From positions 434,001 through 498,000 of the forward strand of contig JAQTHZ010000001.1 in assembly GCA_029433365.1 (NCBI GenBank): a DNA stretch of 64,000 bases. The letters are read 5' to 3'. The notes beneath the pieces were generated by a model. It saw only the letters and a program-made list of their open reading frames with translations, was not told the origin of the DNA and did no database searches. The position numbers were made by a program, and so were the translations under genes. Shown here piece after piece: positions 36,818 to 48,800 of this stretch. Numbering within the stretch: the stretch's first letter is position 1; every line of letters begins with the position of its first letter. Source of the DNA: Orbaceae bacterium ESL0721. Its GTDB lineage: Bacteria; Pseudomonadota; Gammaproteobacteria; Enterobacterales; Orbaceae.

Positions 36818-37990
36818 TTACTTAGGGTGGTCAAAATCACGAATCGGTTTAATGGTTGACCATGAGCGGCAACCCGGGCAGAGCCAGTATATCGAGTTAA
36901 CAGTAAATCCGCACTTTTCACAGCGATAGTTAGGCACGGCTTTAATCTGTTCTCCCACCATATTACGTAATAGGAGCAGACTCTCCTTTGCTCTGCCCTC
37001 TTCGGCATCGGCAACATGGTAGTCCATTAATCGGTAAAAGCCTTTTAGGTTGGGGTGTTTTATTAGTTCACGATAGATGTAGTACTGGGCAGCATCAAGC
37101 CCACTCTGTGCTTCTACCATGTCAGCTAACATCAATTCAGCTACGCTGCCGGTATCTTGTTCAACACACCGTTTTAAAAAGGTTTTTAATCGATCCTCTT
37201 GGTTTAACTGTTGGTAACAATTTTTTAAAAATGGCAAGGCTTCGCCAATAAAGTCTTTATCTTGTTCTAAAATCTGTTCGAAATAGGGAATCGCTTTAGC
37301 TATCTGATTTTGTGCCATGAGAACTCGACCAAACATGAGTGAAGTTCTTGCACTATTGCTATCGGCGGATGCCGATTTTTGCAGTAGCACTAATGCTTTA
37401 TCTAGATCATCACTAGCGATGGCAAGTGCTGCCAGTTCACAATAAAATTGAGCAATCTCTTGGCTATATCTGCTGTTACCAAGTTTAACTAGCTTGGTTG
37501 CGACATTGATGGCATTGAGCCACTCACTGGTAGATTGATAGATGGTAATCAGTTGTTGCAGAGCATATTGCTGAAAATCCTCTTCATCGGTCAGTTGAAG
37601 GAAGATCTCTTCAGCACGATCGTAGAGACCAGCTGCCATATAGTCACGACCTAGCTGCTGAATTGCCAACAATCTTTGGTCAAAAGTTAAGGATGCACTT
37701 TCGATTAGTGCTTGGTGGATACGAATTGCCCGATCTACTTCACCACGTGATCGAAATAGATTGCCTAATGTAAGATGTGCTTCAATGGTGCCCTCATCCT
37801 CTTTTAGCATATCTAAAAAGAGATCAACCGCTTTATCTTTTTGATTAGACAAGAGGAAATTCAAACCATCAACATATTCACGAGTTAAACGGTTTGAATC
37901 ATTGAGATATTTCTGTTTGGTGTTGCGGCTCCCCATATACCAGCCGTAAGCGGCGGCAATAGGTAGTAGCAAAAATAGCAGTTCGAACAT
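36818..37990 (-). CDS. lapB: Lipopolysaccharide assembly protein B (LapB/YciM)
   Basis: A 390-residue inner-membrane protein regulating LpxC turnover and thereby LPS synthesis. A single N-terminal membrane segment (about 2-19) is followed by tandem TPR helices (EAHLTLGNLFRSRGEVDRAIRIHQALI, RDYMAAGLYDRAEEIFLQL, and others). A rubredoxin-type zinc domain CEKCGF...WLCPGCRSW lies at the C-terminus. Length matches E. coli (389). It follows lapA by 51 bp, and the gap contains repeated TTAATTAA units. Confidence 0.95.
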   Translation of the reverse strand: MFELLFLLLPIAAAYGWYMGSRNTKQKYLNDSNRLTREYVDGLNFLLSNQKDKAVDLFLDMLKEDEGTIEAHLTLGNLFRSRGEVDRAIRIHQALIESASLTFDQRLLAIQQLGRDYMAAGLYDRAEEIFLQLTDEEDFQQYALQQLITIYQSTSEWLNAINVATKLVKLGNSRYSQEIAQFYCELAALAIASDDLDKALVLLQKSASADSNSARTSLMFGRVLMAQNQIAKAIPYFEQILEQDKDFIGEALPFLKNCYQQLNQEDRLKTFLKRCVEQDTGSVAELMLADMVEAQSGLDAAQYYIYRELIKHPNLKGFYRLMDYHVADAEEGRAKESLLLLRNMVGEQIKAVPNYRCEKCGFTVNSIYWLCPGCRSWSTIKPIRDFDHPK

Positions 37991-38005
37991 AGGTCTCTTT
38001 TTATC

Positions 38006-38046
38006 TAATTAACATTGCTATTTAATTAACGCATTATTTAATTAAC
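38006..38046. repeat. 16-17-bp repeat with TTTAATTAAC core between lapA and lapB
   Basis: ATTGCTATTTAATTAAC (38014-38030) followed by GCATTATTTAATTAAC (38031-38046), preceded by a partial unit. The lapA stop codon (38042-38044) is inside the last unit. Confidence 0.75.
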
Positions 38047-38350
38047 TATTGTTTGTTAAATCTGCTTTCTGTTTATCAGCAACTACTTCGTCATGTTTTT
38101 TCTGTAACTTTGTCAGTTTACGTTTGGTTGCGCTTAGGTGTAATTTCACTCTTAAATAGAAGATGCCAGTTAGGATCCACCCGACTAAAAATCCTGATCC
38201 AAAAAGCGCAGCTAAGAGTGTTGAGAGCCTTACCTCACAAGATCCTATCAGATAGTTAAAGTTAACTATCTGATCATTGCTTGAGCCTAAGGTGATAGCA
38301 AAGGCGAATATAATAATAATTAATAAAAATAGTAGTATGAATTTCATCAT
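38042..38350 (-). CDS. lapA: Lipopolysaccharide assembly protein A (LapA/YciS)
   Basis: A 102-residue protein with two membrane helices (about 3-20 and 41-65) and a basic coiled-coil tail (KLHLSATKRKLTKLQKKHDEVVADKQKADL). VNFNYLIGSCEVRLSTLLAALFGSGFLVGWIL matches the YciS family. It works with LapB in LPS assembly. GAGG precedes the tandem ATGs. Order pgpB-lapA-lapB as in E. coli. Its stop codon lies in a repeated TTAATTAA motif. Confidence 0.93.
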   Translation of the reverse strand: MMKFILLFLLIIIIFAFAITLGSSNDQIVNFNYLIGSCEVRLSTLLAALFGSGFLVGWILTGIFYLRVKLHLSATKRKLTKLQKKHDEVVADKQKADLTNNS

Positions 38351-38385
38351 CGTATCCTCTATTTAACCCGTAGCCATTTTACCTG

Positions 38386-39087
38386 TTATTCAATGAGATG
38401 CCATTTTTTTATACAAAAATAGGCAATTACTGACATGAGCCAAGCGATGAATGTCGCTAAGATAAGATCTTTTGGAGAGTGCATCCCTAAAGCTAAGCGG
38501 CTTACTTCAATCAGTAGTGACCAGAGAATAGTAAGTGAAATAGTGATTGGGTGACGTTTAAAACCAAGAAATAGCAACGCTAAAAAGGCAAATGTAGCGG
38601 TAAAAATGGTATGACCTGATGGTAAAGCGTAACTTACCTCTTGCTGCCAATATTTAGTTAGCCAACTTGGTCTGCTATTTTGGTTGGCAAATTCAGTTAT
38701 TAAGCTATTTTGTTCAGATTCTGGTAGTGCGTAAAAGTTGTTCTGGTTTGTCTGCTTCTCAATCGCGGAGATGTAAGGCCTTGGCTCTTTGGTTGTCTCT
38801 TTAATCACTGTTTTTATTAACTGCCCAGTAAATAGGGATAGAAATAGTATTAACCAGAAGAGGATAATTTTTGTTATACACTTCATAGCAAGGAAAAAAG
38901 AGAAGAGTATAAAGAGGAATAACATGATAAATCCTGCAAATGGAAGGCTGACAGTTTCAGTTATCAGTAATAAATAGTATGATAGCGTGGTTGAAATGTT
39001 AGGTTGCCAGTGCCAATTGATTGCCATCAGTGGAATCGTTATAAAAAGGACGAAAGCGAAGATTGTTTTTTTGAGAATTAACCCCAT
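38386..39087 (-). CDS. pgpB: Phosphatidylglycerophosphatase B / undecaprenyl-pyrophosphate phosphatase
   Basis: A 233-residue PAP2-superfamily membrane phosphatase. Motif 1 KETTKEPRPYIS, motif 2 LPSGHTIFTATF and motif 3 SRLALGMHSPKDLI are intact, with five or so membrane helices around them. It dephosphorylates phosphatidylglycerol phosphate and undecaprenyl pyrophosphate on the periplasmic side. It is divergent from ribA, which it neighbours in E. coli as well, and is followed by lapA. Confidence 0.93.
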   Translation of the reverse strand: MGLILKKTIFAFVLFITIPLMAINWHWQPNISTTLSYYLLLITETVSLPFAGFIMLFLFILFSFFLAMKCITKIILFWLILFLSLFTGQLIKTVIKETTKEPRPYISAIEKQTNQNNFYALPESEQNSLITEFANQNSRPSWLTKYWQQEVSYALPSGHTIFTATFAFLALLFLGFKRHPITISLTILWSLLIEVSRLALGMHSPKDLILATFIAWLMSVIAYFCIKKWHLIE

Positions 39088-39245
39088 TTACAATGCCTAT
39101 TATGTAGTGTTAATTTGCTAGCTAGTTTAACATAGTAGTCCTTGTTTATACACTAATTCTAATTTGAGATGTCGAGATTGAAAAATCAGTAATTTTTGTT
39201 ATCTATCTGTTTTTTAATCGAAGTAGTAGTGTTGCAACTTAATTT

Positions 39246-39327
39246 GTCGTTTAAACTGTCTTTTAAACAGTATGTTAAACAGCCATTAAATGTTATTTGA
39301 ACTGTTATTTAAACGGTTATTTAAAAG
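39246..39327. repeat. 12-bp degenerate tandem array immediately upstream of ribA
   Basis: Seven units: GTCGTTTAAACT, GTCTTTTAAACA, GTATGTTAAACA, a 10-bp GCCATTAAAT, GTTATTTGAACT, GTTATTTAAACG, GTTATTTAAAAG. It ends a few bases before the ribA Shine-Dalgarno, so it is part of the mRNA leader or promoter. Confidence 0.9.
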
Positions 39328-39341
39328 AAAGGGAAAGAGTC

Positions 39342-39944
39342 ATGCAATTAAAACGCGTTGCAGAAGCAGAGCTGCCAACCAAATGGGGTACTTTTACAAT
39401 GGTTGGATTTGAAGAGATAGCAACCGGTAAAGATCATGTTGCCTTAGTTATGGGTAATCAATCCTCATTAGGGAGTCAACCTGTATTAACGCGTATCCAT
39501 TCAGAGTGTTTAACCGGTGATGCCCTTTTTAGTTTGCGTTGTGATTGTGGATTTCAACTTGAAGCAGCACTGAAACAGATCTCACAAGCGGGGAGTGGTA
39601 TTTTACTTTATCACCGTCAAGAGGGGCGTAATATTGGCTTGTTGAATAAAATTCGTGCCTATGCGCTGCAAGACAGCGGTTTAGATACGGTTGAAGCAAA
39701 TGAACAGTTAGGTTTTGCAGCTGATGAGCGTGATTTTACAATTTGTGCCGATATGTTAGAGCTGTTAGGCGTTAAGCAGATTCGGCTACTTACAAATAAT
39801 CCAGAAAAAGTGCGTGTTTTGACTGATTCTGGCATTGAGATTGTGGAGCGTGTGCCATTAGAGGTGGGTGAAAATCCCAATAATGAGCACTATTTAGAGA
39901 CTAAAGCAGCTAAAATGGGGCATCTGCTTCATCTACATCATTAA
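39342..39944 (+). CDS. ribA: GTP cyclohydrolase II
   Basis: A 200-residue zinc enzyme that converts GTP to the first committed riboflavin intermediate with loss of formate and pyrophosphate. [25 protein letters not shown] carries the zinc cysteines; [22 protein letters not shown] and [10 protein letters not shown] are family motifs. The frame extends up to 39297, but AAAGGGAAAGAG precedes ATG 39342, which starts [16 protein letters not shown] like other RibA proteins. The upstream extension is just repeat DNA in frame. Confidence 0.96.
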   Translation: MQLKRVAEAELPTKWGTFTMVGFEEIATGKDHVALVMGNQSSLGSQPVLTRIHSECLTGDALFSLRCDCGFQLEAALKQISQAGSGILLYHRQEGRNIGLLNKIRAYALQDSGLDTVEANEQLGFAADERDFTICADMLELLGVKQIRLLTNNPEKVRVLTDSGIEIVERVPLEVGENPNNEHYLETKAAKMGHLLHLHH

Positions 39945-40009
39945 ATTGATCTAACCTTAATTGATAAAAAAATTAATTGATAAAAAAAATTGCTATTTAT
40001 TAAATTAAG

Positions 40010-40115
40010 CGTCAGTAAATTACAGCAAGCTTATTTTACTGACGTTCTGTTAAATCATTTTTTAAATCTTTGTTATTTAAACAGTTGTTATCTAAATAGT
40101 CGTTATTTAAATCAT
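40010..40115 (+). repeat. inverted repeat and 15-bp tandem array downstream of ribA
   Basis: CGTCAGTAAA / TTTACTGACG (40010-40019 with 40035-40044) is a terminator-like stem with a poor T-tract. Units TGTTATTTAAACAGT, TGTTATCTAAATAGT and CGTTATTTAAATCAT (40071-40115) follow. The core GTTATTTAAAC is the same as in the array upstream of ribA. Confidence 0.7.
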
Positions 40116-40159
40116 GCATCAACTATTAAAGCTGATAAAAAAGAGATTTTGATAATCAG

Positions 40160-40363
40160 TTAACTTTTGTCAGGGCTCTTTTTGTCACAACGTAAAGTAC
40201 CACCATTGGCGATCTGGTCAGTACTCACTTCGTGGATCACAATTTGAACCGCTTCAGGTTGGCAATTGAGAGTCTCAACCAGCGCTTCGGTCACCTTTTT
40301 TACCATCGCCCTCTTCTGTTCTAGCGAACGACCCTCTAAAAAATCGATAACTACATTTGGCAT
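40160..40363 (-). CDS. 4-oxalocrotonate tautomerase-family protein
   Basis: A 67-residue protein beginning Met-Pro, so Pro1 becomes the catalytic N-terminal base after Met removal. MPNVVIDFLEGRSLEQKRAMVKKVTEALVETL has the beta-alpha pattern of 4-OT tautomerases; the usual C-terminal motif is drifted (GGTLRCDKKS). AAGGGG lies before the ATG. Substrate unknown. It follows luxS by 36 bp and is probably co-transcribed. Confidence 0.88.
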   Translation of the reverse strand: MPNVVIDFLEGRSLEQKRAMVKKVTEALVETLNCQPEAVQIVIHEVSTDQIANGGTLRCDKKSPDKS

Positions 40364-40399
40364 AGTTGTGCCCCTTTTTGTTTTTTGGTTATATTTTTA

Positions 40400-40921
40400 C
40401 TACTGATCATTACTGATCTCGGCTAACTGCTCATCAGTTAAGGCAATATCTTGGTTATGACAGATGCCGATACCAGAATGGATAATGGCCGCTGCGATCG
40501 CTTTTGCTTCATCTAATGAGTGCATTTTATACGATCCACACTGGAAGCGGTTCAGTTCTGGAATCTTGTTTTGGGATGCAACTTTAAGAATATCTTCCAT
40601 CGATTTAAACCAAGCATTAGCAACTAATGACTCATCAGGTGTGCCAATTAAGCTCATATAAAATCCGGTACGGCACCCCATTGGTGAGATATCTATGATC
40701 TCAACGGTTGGGCTGTTTAGGTGATCACGCATAAATCCGGCAAAGAGGTGTTCGAGTGTGTGAATCCCTTTTTCAGGGAGTTGCGTTTCGTTTGGGGTGG
40801 TAAAGCGGAGATCAAAGACCGTAATATTATCACCTTTTGGGGTCTGCATGGTTTTGGCGATTCGTACAAAAGGGGCATGCATTTTAGTATGATCAACTTT
40901 GAAGCTATCTAATAGTGGCAT
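40400..40921 (-). CDS. luxS: S-ribosylhomocysteine lyase (LuxS, autoinducer-2 synthase)
   Basis: A 173-residue Fe/Zn enzyme cleaving S-ribosylhomocysteine to homocysteine and DPD, the AI-2 precursor. Metal ligands H54 and H58 (HTLEH) and C128 ([12 protein letters not shown]); the MGCRTGFY substrate loop is intact. AAGGAAA precedes the ATG. Upstream is a perfect 13-bp inverted repeat. This implies activated-methyl-cycle recycling and possible AI-2 signalling. Confidence 0.97.
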   Translation of the reverse strand: MPLLDSFKVDHTKMHAPFVRIAKTMQTPKGDNITVFDLRFTTPNETQLPEKGIHTLEHLFAGFMRDHLNSPTVEIIDISPMGCRTGFYMSLIGTPDESLVANAWFKSMEDILKVASQNKIPELNRFQCGSYKMHSLDEAKAIAAAIIHSGIGICHNQDIALTDEQLAEISNDQ

Positions 40922-40953
40922 AACAGTTTCCTTTTTTTACATTCATTGGTAAT

Positions 40954-40989
40954 GAGATCTATTAATCTGAACTTTTATTAATAGATCTC
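40954..40989. promoter_or_regulatory. 13-bp inverted repeat upstream of luxS
   Basis: GAGATCTATTAAT and its exact complement, separated by CTGAACTTTT, 33-68 bp before the luxS ATG and 46-81 bp after the ligA stop. It could be an operator for luxS or the 3' stem-loop of ligA; no good U-tract on the ligA strand. Confidence 0.6.
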
Positions 40990-41034
40990 TTTAATTATTG
41001 ATCCTATTAACACTCTTTTTACTCAGTAAACCAT

Positions 41035-43125
<2,091 letters not shown>

Positions 43126-43236
43126 CTATTTACTCTTGTTGGGTTCAAAAAGGCGTTTACCTAATATATTTCTATATACAATAATTTTAAATAACCTGTT
43201 GTTATTTAATAGTTTATATTCGATATAATAGTAGTA

Positions 43237-43251
43237 TAACCCTAAAACATT
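43237..43251 (-). repeat. interspersed 15-mer AATGTTTTAGGGTTA
   Basis: Exact copy on the minus strand, 31-45 bp after the zipA stop and in zipA sense orientation, in the zipA-ligA gap. Confidence 0.7.
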
Positions 43252-43281
43252 ATTACAATATATCAATATTACAATAACTAT

Positions 43282-44289
43282 CTACACTTCTTGACACACC
43301 TTTTTGATGCGCATTTTATAACTGTCTATTTTTTGTGGCGTCAACATATGTTGGGAGTCATCTAATACTACTCCATTTACATCATCGGCAATGCGCTGCG
43401 CTGTCTGTAACATTAATTTAAAATTTTGTTGATTGTTCCCTTTTGCAGGAACCACCATAAAAAGAGAGATACCTTGAGTCGTAAATTCATGCATCATTTC
43501 AGGATCAAGATAACCCGGTTTTAACATATTGGCTAGGCTAAAGAGGATTGGTCCATTACCTGCGGGATCAACATGACGATGGAACATCTTCATATCACCA
43601 AACTGAAATCCACTCTGCATTATGCTGTTTAAAAGCAGATCGCCTTGCAGTAACTGACCATTAATGCCAGTTACATAAAGAATAAGTATATCATTTTCAG
43701 GTTTTTGTGGTGCTTTTGTCTCATCTATTGGATCTTCTTGAGCTATTTTATTTTGAGTTGTTATTTGCTCTTTTTCAGGAGTGATAGAATCTGTAATAGT
43801 TGATTTTTCTATAGTTTTATCTTTAATAATTTCCATATTTTCTGAGTTAGAACTCACTTGTTTAGAATGAGTAAAATCAGTCGAATGATTTTTATTATCA
43901 CCATCTACTTTAACCACAGTATCACTATTAGCAATTTTTACAGGTTCAATTGACTCTTTAATTCTACTATTTTCAAAGAGATCATGCTGTTCTGGATTTT
44001 CTGGAGTTAAAGTTAATTCAACATTTTCACAACTATTATAATGAGGTTTGTTATTAATAATATTTTGCTTTTTTGTAGAGGAGATTACTCTTACGTCACC
44101 AATAATACCGCAGTCATCTGTATCATAAATATTTAGGTTAGGCGCACTTTTTTGTTTTTCACGATTGGTCACCTTATTACCGCTAAATAAGGATGCTCCC
44201 TCTCTCTTATTGATCAAAAATCCATGAATTAATAGCGCAATAATAACTAATAAAGCAACTACAATTAGAACTATACGTAAATTATCCAT
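43282..44289 (-). CDS. zipA: Cell division protein ZipA
   Basis: A 335-residue protein anchoring FtsZ to the inner membrane. The N-terminal segment [24 protein letters not shown] is the single membrane anchor (N-out), followed by a long, low-complexity charged linker (about 30-200) and the C-terminal FtsZ-binding domain ([57 protein letters not shown]). ATG 44289 fits the E. coli start; the frame also opens at ATG 44298. Genomic order zipA-ligA supports the name. Confidence 0.94.
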   Translation of the reverse strand: MDNLRIVLIVVALLVIIALLIHGFLINKREGASLFSGNKVTNREKQKSAPNLNIYDTDDCGIIGDVRVISSTKKQNIINNKPHYNSCENVELTLTPENPEQHDLFENSRIKESIEPVKIANSDTVVKVDGDNKNHSTDFTHSKQVSSNSENMEIIKDKTIEKSTITDSITPEKEQITTQNKIAQEDPIDETKAPQKPENDILILYVTGINGQLLQGDLLLNSIMQSGFQFGDMKMFHRHVDPAGNGPILFSLANMLKPGYLDPEMMHEFTTQGISLFMVVPAKGNNQQNFKLMLQTAQRIADDVNGVVLDDSQHMLTPQKIDSYKMRIKKVCQEV

Positions 44290-44666
44290 AATACCCATCT
44301 CAAAATTAAATTAACTATCTACTCAGCGATCTCTTTTGTATATCATTGAAGTTATTACTTCTGATATTACAACTATAAAATATATTTTTTGAGCAACATC
44401 TACATATATTACTTTATTTCGATAAACAATCACAATTCCAAAAGCATAATTTTTAGAATCCTGTGCTATACTTTATTAAGCCACTTACAATAACACCCTT
44501 TTTTTTGTAAAATCCCTCTTCAATTTAAGTAAAATCAAGCATTTTTATATATCTTAATCTGTGTTATTTTTATGTAATTGTTTTTATATAAAAAAATTTG
44601 TTATAACATAATTTATAAGTACTACTATACATATATAGGCAATAAATTTACTGAGGTCATTCTTAT
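44290..44666. other. divergent zipA/acrA intergenic region
   Basis: AT-rich, no ORF. It holds the promoters of zipA and acrAB; ACTATACAT near 44624-44632 is a possible -10 for acrA. The repressor gene acrR, usually divergent from acrA, is absent. Confidence 0.5.
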
Positions 44667-45875
44667 ATGAGATCTAAAAAATTATTTTCACCAATAGCGT
44701 TAACTTTGGCTTTTACGAGCCTTTTTTTATTATCTGGGTGCGATAATCACTCATCACAGGGAGGTGGAGATCAGATACCGACAGTAAATGTTAAGGTTTT
44801 CAAGGTAAATCCACTTACATATACCCTTAAAGTTCCTCTTCCTGCTCGTGTTGTAGCATCGCAAATTGCTGAAATTAGACCACAAGTAGGCGGTATAATT
44901 TTAAAACGTGAATTTGCTGAAAGTTCTAATGTTAAAGCGGGGCAGTCTCTTTATCAGATCGATCCTGCCATCTATCAAGCCAATTATGATAGTGCAATCG
45001 CTAATTTAGCGAGCAGCAAAGCCAATGCAAATATTGCCCATTTAACTTTAAAACGTTATGCAGGCCTTTTAAAGACTAAATCAATCAGTCAACAAGATTA
45101 TGATAAAGCGGCAGCAGATGCTCAGCAAGCTGACGCGGCGGTATCAGTTGCAGAAGCCTCTGTTCATACTGCAAAAGTGAATTTAGATTATACAAAAGTA
45201 TACTCACCAATCGATGGCTATATCGGTAAATCTAATGTCACTGAGGGTGCTTTAGTTTCAGCAGGTCAATCTACCCCTCTTGCCTCTGTACAGCAGTTAG
45301 ATCCTATTTACGTTGATATGACCGAAGCAGCAACGGCTTATAATAAATATCTGCAAGATAAAAATGTTATTTATGAACCAGCACCGAAAGATAACGTGAA
45401 TATCATCTTTAATGATGGTTCGAAATATCAATATCCGGGTTATATTAAATTTTCAGATATGATCGTAAATGAGACAACAGGAACAGTAACCCTGCGTGCT
45501 GTATTCCCAAATCCTAATGCACAAATTTTACCTGGTATGTTTATCAAACCACAAGTCACTTTAGGCTACATTAAAAATGCAGTTTTAGTACCACAACAAG
45601 GTATAACAAGTAATAACAAAGGTGAATATACAACGAAAATTTTGAACCCTGACAACACTGTTGAATACCGCACAGGTATCGAAGTTTATACTGGAATTCC
45701 AGGCTATTGGGTTGTGACTAAAGGGATCAATGTTGGTGAGCAGGTCATCGTTGCTGGTCTACTTAACTTATCTACTGTCGAATCTGGTGGGAAAATAAAC
45801 GGTAAAGCCACCGAAGAACCAACCACGCTAACACAAGAAGAGTTAGATACACTTATTAAAAATAGCGTGAAGTAA
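44667..45875 (+). CDS. acrA: RND efflux periplasmic adaptor subunit (AcrA type)
   Basis: A 402-residue membrane-fusion lipoprotein linking an AcrB-type pump to an outer-membrane TolC channel. Lipobox LLSGCD (Cys about 26), barrel-sandwich/lipoyl halves (ARVVASQIAEIRPQVGGIILKREFAESSNVKAGQSLYQIDP and VYSPIDGYIGKSNVTEGALVSAG), alpha-hairpin between them, and the beta-barrel and membrane-proximal regions. GAGG precedes the ATG. Ends 18 bp before acrB; tolC is not in the window. Confidence 0.94.
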   Translation: MRSKKLFSPIALTLAFTSLFLLSGCDNHSSQGGGDQIPTVNVKVFKVNPLTYTLKVPLPARVVASQIAEIRPQVGGIILKREFAESSNVKAGQSLYQIDPAIYQANYDSAIANLASSKANANIAHLTLKRYAGLLKTKSISQQDYDKAAADAQQADAAVSVAEASVHTAKVNLDYTKVYSPIDGYIGKSNVTEGALVSAGQSTPLASVQQLDPIYVDMTEAATAYNKYLQDKNVIYEPAPKDNVNIIFNDGSKYQYPGYIKFSDMIVNETTGTVTLRAVFPNPNAQILPGMFIKPQVTLGYIKNAVLVPQQGITSNNKGEYTTKILNPDNTVEYRTGIEVYTGIPGYWVVTKGINVGEQVIVAGLLNLSTVESGGKINGKATEEPTTLTQEELDTLIKNSVK

Positions 45876-45893
45876 ACAGGAGTAAACCAAATC

Positions 45894-48800
45894 ATGGCTA
45901 AATTTTTTATCGATCGCCCAATTTTTGCTTGGGTAATTGCCATTATGATGATGCTAGGTGGTGCCCTATGCATTAATTTATTGGCGGTTGAACAGTATCC
46001 TGATATTGCACCACCTGCTGTTACAGTAACAGCAAACTATCCTGGTGCTGACGCACAGACCATTGAAAATACTGTTACACAGCTGCTTGAACAGAATCTA
46101 ACCGGTCTTGATCACTTGATCTACATGAAATCAACCAGTAGCTCACAAGGTACGGTGCAGACAACATTAACGTTTGCGCCGGGTACTGACCCTGATTTTG
46201 CACAAGTGCAGGTGTTAAATAAAGTTGAGAGTATCAAATCACGTCTCCCTGATAGTGTTCAAAAAAATGGTGTAGGTGTTGCTAAAAACAATACAAATAT
46301 TTTGAAAGTTATCGGTTTCTACTCTACTAATCCCCAAAAAACACAAGCAGATATTGCTGACTTTATCTATTCATCAGTGCAAGATTCTATCCGTCGTGTA
46401 CAAGGTGTGGGTGATACAACCCTATTTGGTTCTGAATACGCAATGCGTATCTGGTTAGATCCAAATAAATTGAACTATTTTAAACTCTCGATGGAAGAGA
46501 TTATTTCTGCTATTCAGGCACAAAATGCGCAGGTTACTGCTGGGCAGTTAGGTGCTTCTCCTGCCGAAAAAGGTCAAGAGTTAAATGCAACAATTACAGC
46601 ACAGTCTCGTCTAAAAACAGCTGAGCAGTTCCAAAACATTTTAGTTCGTGTGAATACTGATGGTTCAAATATTCTTCTAAAAGAGATTGCAACGGTTGAA
46701 ATAGGTGCTTCTGATTATAGTTTTATCTCAACTTATAATGGTAAGACATCTGCTGGTTTGGCGATCTATTTAGCGACAGGTGCTAATCAGTTAGATACCT
46801 CTGATGCGGTAGATAAAAAGTTAGCTGAGCTAGCTAAAATCTTCCCTGAAGATATCCACTATGTCTTTCCTTACGATACAACTCCATTTGTTAAACTATC
46901 TATCCACAATGTTGTTGAAACTTTAGTTGAAGCGATAATTTTAGTTATTATCGTAATGTATCTTTTCTTACAAAATTTACGTTCAACATTAATACCAACT
47001 ATTACTGTTCCTGTAGTACTGCTTGGTACATTTGTGGTGCTCTATATATTTGGTTTTACCATCAATACCTTATCTATGTTTGCTATGGTATTGGCAATCG
47101 GCTTGCTGGTAGATGATGCCATCGTCGTTATCGAAAACGTCGAACGTATTATGCATGATGAGGGACTTTCACCTTATGATGCAACGGTAAAATCGATGCA
47201 AGAGATTACACCGGCTTTAGTGGGTATTGCTGTTGTTTTATCTGCTGTTTTCGTACCAATGGCATTTTATGGCGGGGCAGCTGGGGGAATTTATAAACAG
47301 TTCTCAATAACTATTGTAACGTCCATGATACTTTCAGTGATTATGGCAATTGTATTAACGCCAGCACTCTGTGCGCAAATACTGAAAGCGCCTTCTAAAT
47401 CAAAATACAAGAAAGCTACTTGGTCTGAAAAGCTAATAAAATTGCCACCATTTAGTTGGTTTAGTGCTGGGACTTCATTTATTTTTAAATATTTTAATGC
47501 TTTTTATGATAGCAGTTTACACGCTTACCAAAAGGGTGTGGTAAAAGTTATACGTAATCCAATTATAAGTGGTGTAATTTATGCATTGATATTGATTGCG
47601 TTAATATTTGGTTTTTCACGCCTACCAACAGGCTTTTTACCTGCAGAAGATCAGGGTGTTATTATCATGTTGGCAGAGTTGCCACCTGGCTCGACGATTG
47701 ATCAAACTAATAATATATTAAATAAAACAACTGACTACTTTATGAAAAATGAAAAAGAATCAGTTGATACCATTTTTGCGGTATCAGGATTTAGTATGGT
47801 TGGTCGTGGTCAAAATATGGGTATGGCGTTCGTTAAATTAAAAGATTGGGATGAACGTACTACTGCTAATCAACGTGTAGATGCAATCATTAAACGGACA
47901 AATGGATTTTTACGAAGTTTAATTGAAGCACGTATTTTTGCAACAAATGTACCAGCAGTACCAGCTTTAGGTATGGCTAATGGTTTCTCTTATATTTTAA
48001 AAGATAGTGGTGGTAATGGACATGATGCTTTAATGCAGGCATTTTACCAAACACTAGGAATGGCAATGCAAAATCCTAACTTAGTTCAAGTTAGACCTGA
48101 TAGTATGCTTGATGTTCCGCAATATAAGATCAATGTTGATTTTGAAACTGCACAAGCGTTAGGCGTATCCGTCAGTTCTGTGAATAGCGTCTTATCTACA
48201 GCTTTAGGTTCAGCGTATATCGATGACTTTGTATATAATAATCGTGTTAAAAAAGTCTATCTGCAATCTGATGCTCCTTACCGTATGTTACCTGGTGATT
48301 TCAGTTACTGGAATGTAAAAAATAAAGATGGTGAGATGGTTCCTTATGATGCCTTTGCAGTAACCACTAAAACATTTGGTTCACCATCTTTACTCCGTTA
48401 TGACGGTGTTTCAGCAATGGGTATTACAGGTTCTGCAGCACCTGGACAAAGTTCAGGACAAGCAATGCAGATAATGGAAGAAATTTCTCAAAAATTACCG
48501 AAAGGGTTTACTTTTGACTGGACTAATATCTCTTACCAAGAGCGACAAGCTGGTTCACAGACAACAACACTCTATATCATCTCCATTATTGTTGTCTTCT
48601 TGGCATTGGCTGCACTTTATGAGAGTTGGTCAGTTCCGATCTCAATTCTCTTTGTAATTCCTCTAGGTATCATTGGTACTGTCTTTGCCACAATGTTTAG
48701 AGGATTAGATAATGATATCTACTTCATTGTTGGTCTATTAACCACTATGGGGCTTGCGGCTAAAAATGCGATTCTAATTGTAGAGTTTGCTAAAGATGCA

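Noticed and set aside
39297-39341. Longer ribA start
   Set aside because: The extra codons are repeat DNA in frame; a good ribosome site precedes ATG 39342.
39088-39341. FMN riboswitch ahead of ribA
   Set aside because: No RFN-element conserved blocks; the gap is occupied by a tandem array.
18794-40115. Short direct-repeat arrays as CRISPR
   Set aside because: Units are contiguous with no spacers, differ between loci, and no cas genes are present.
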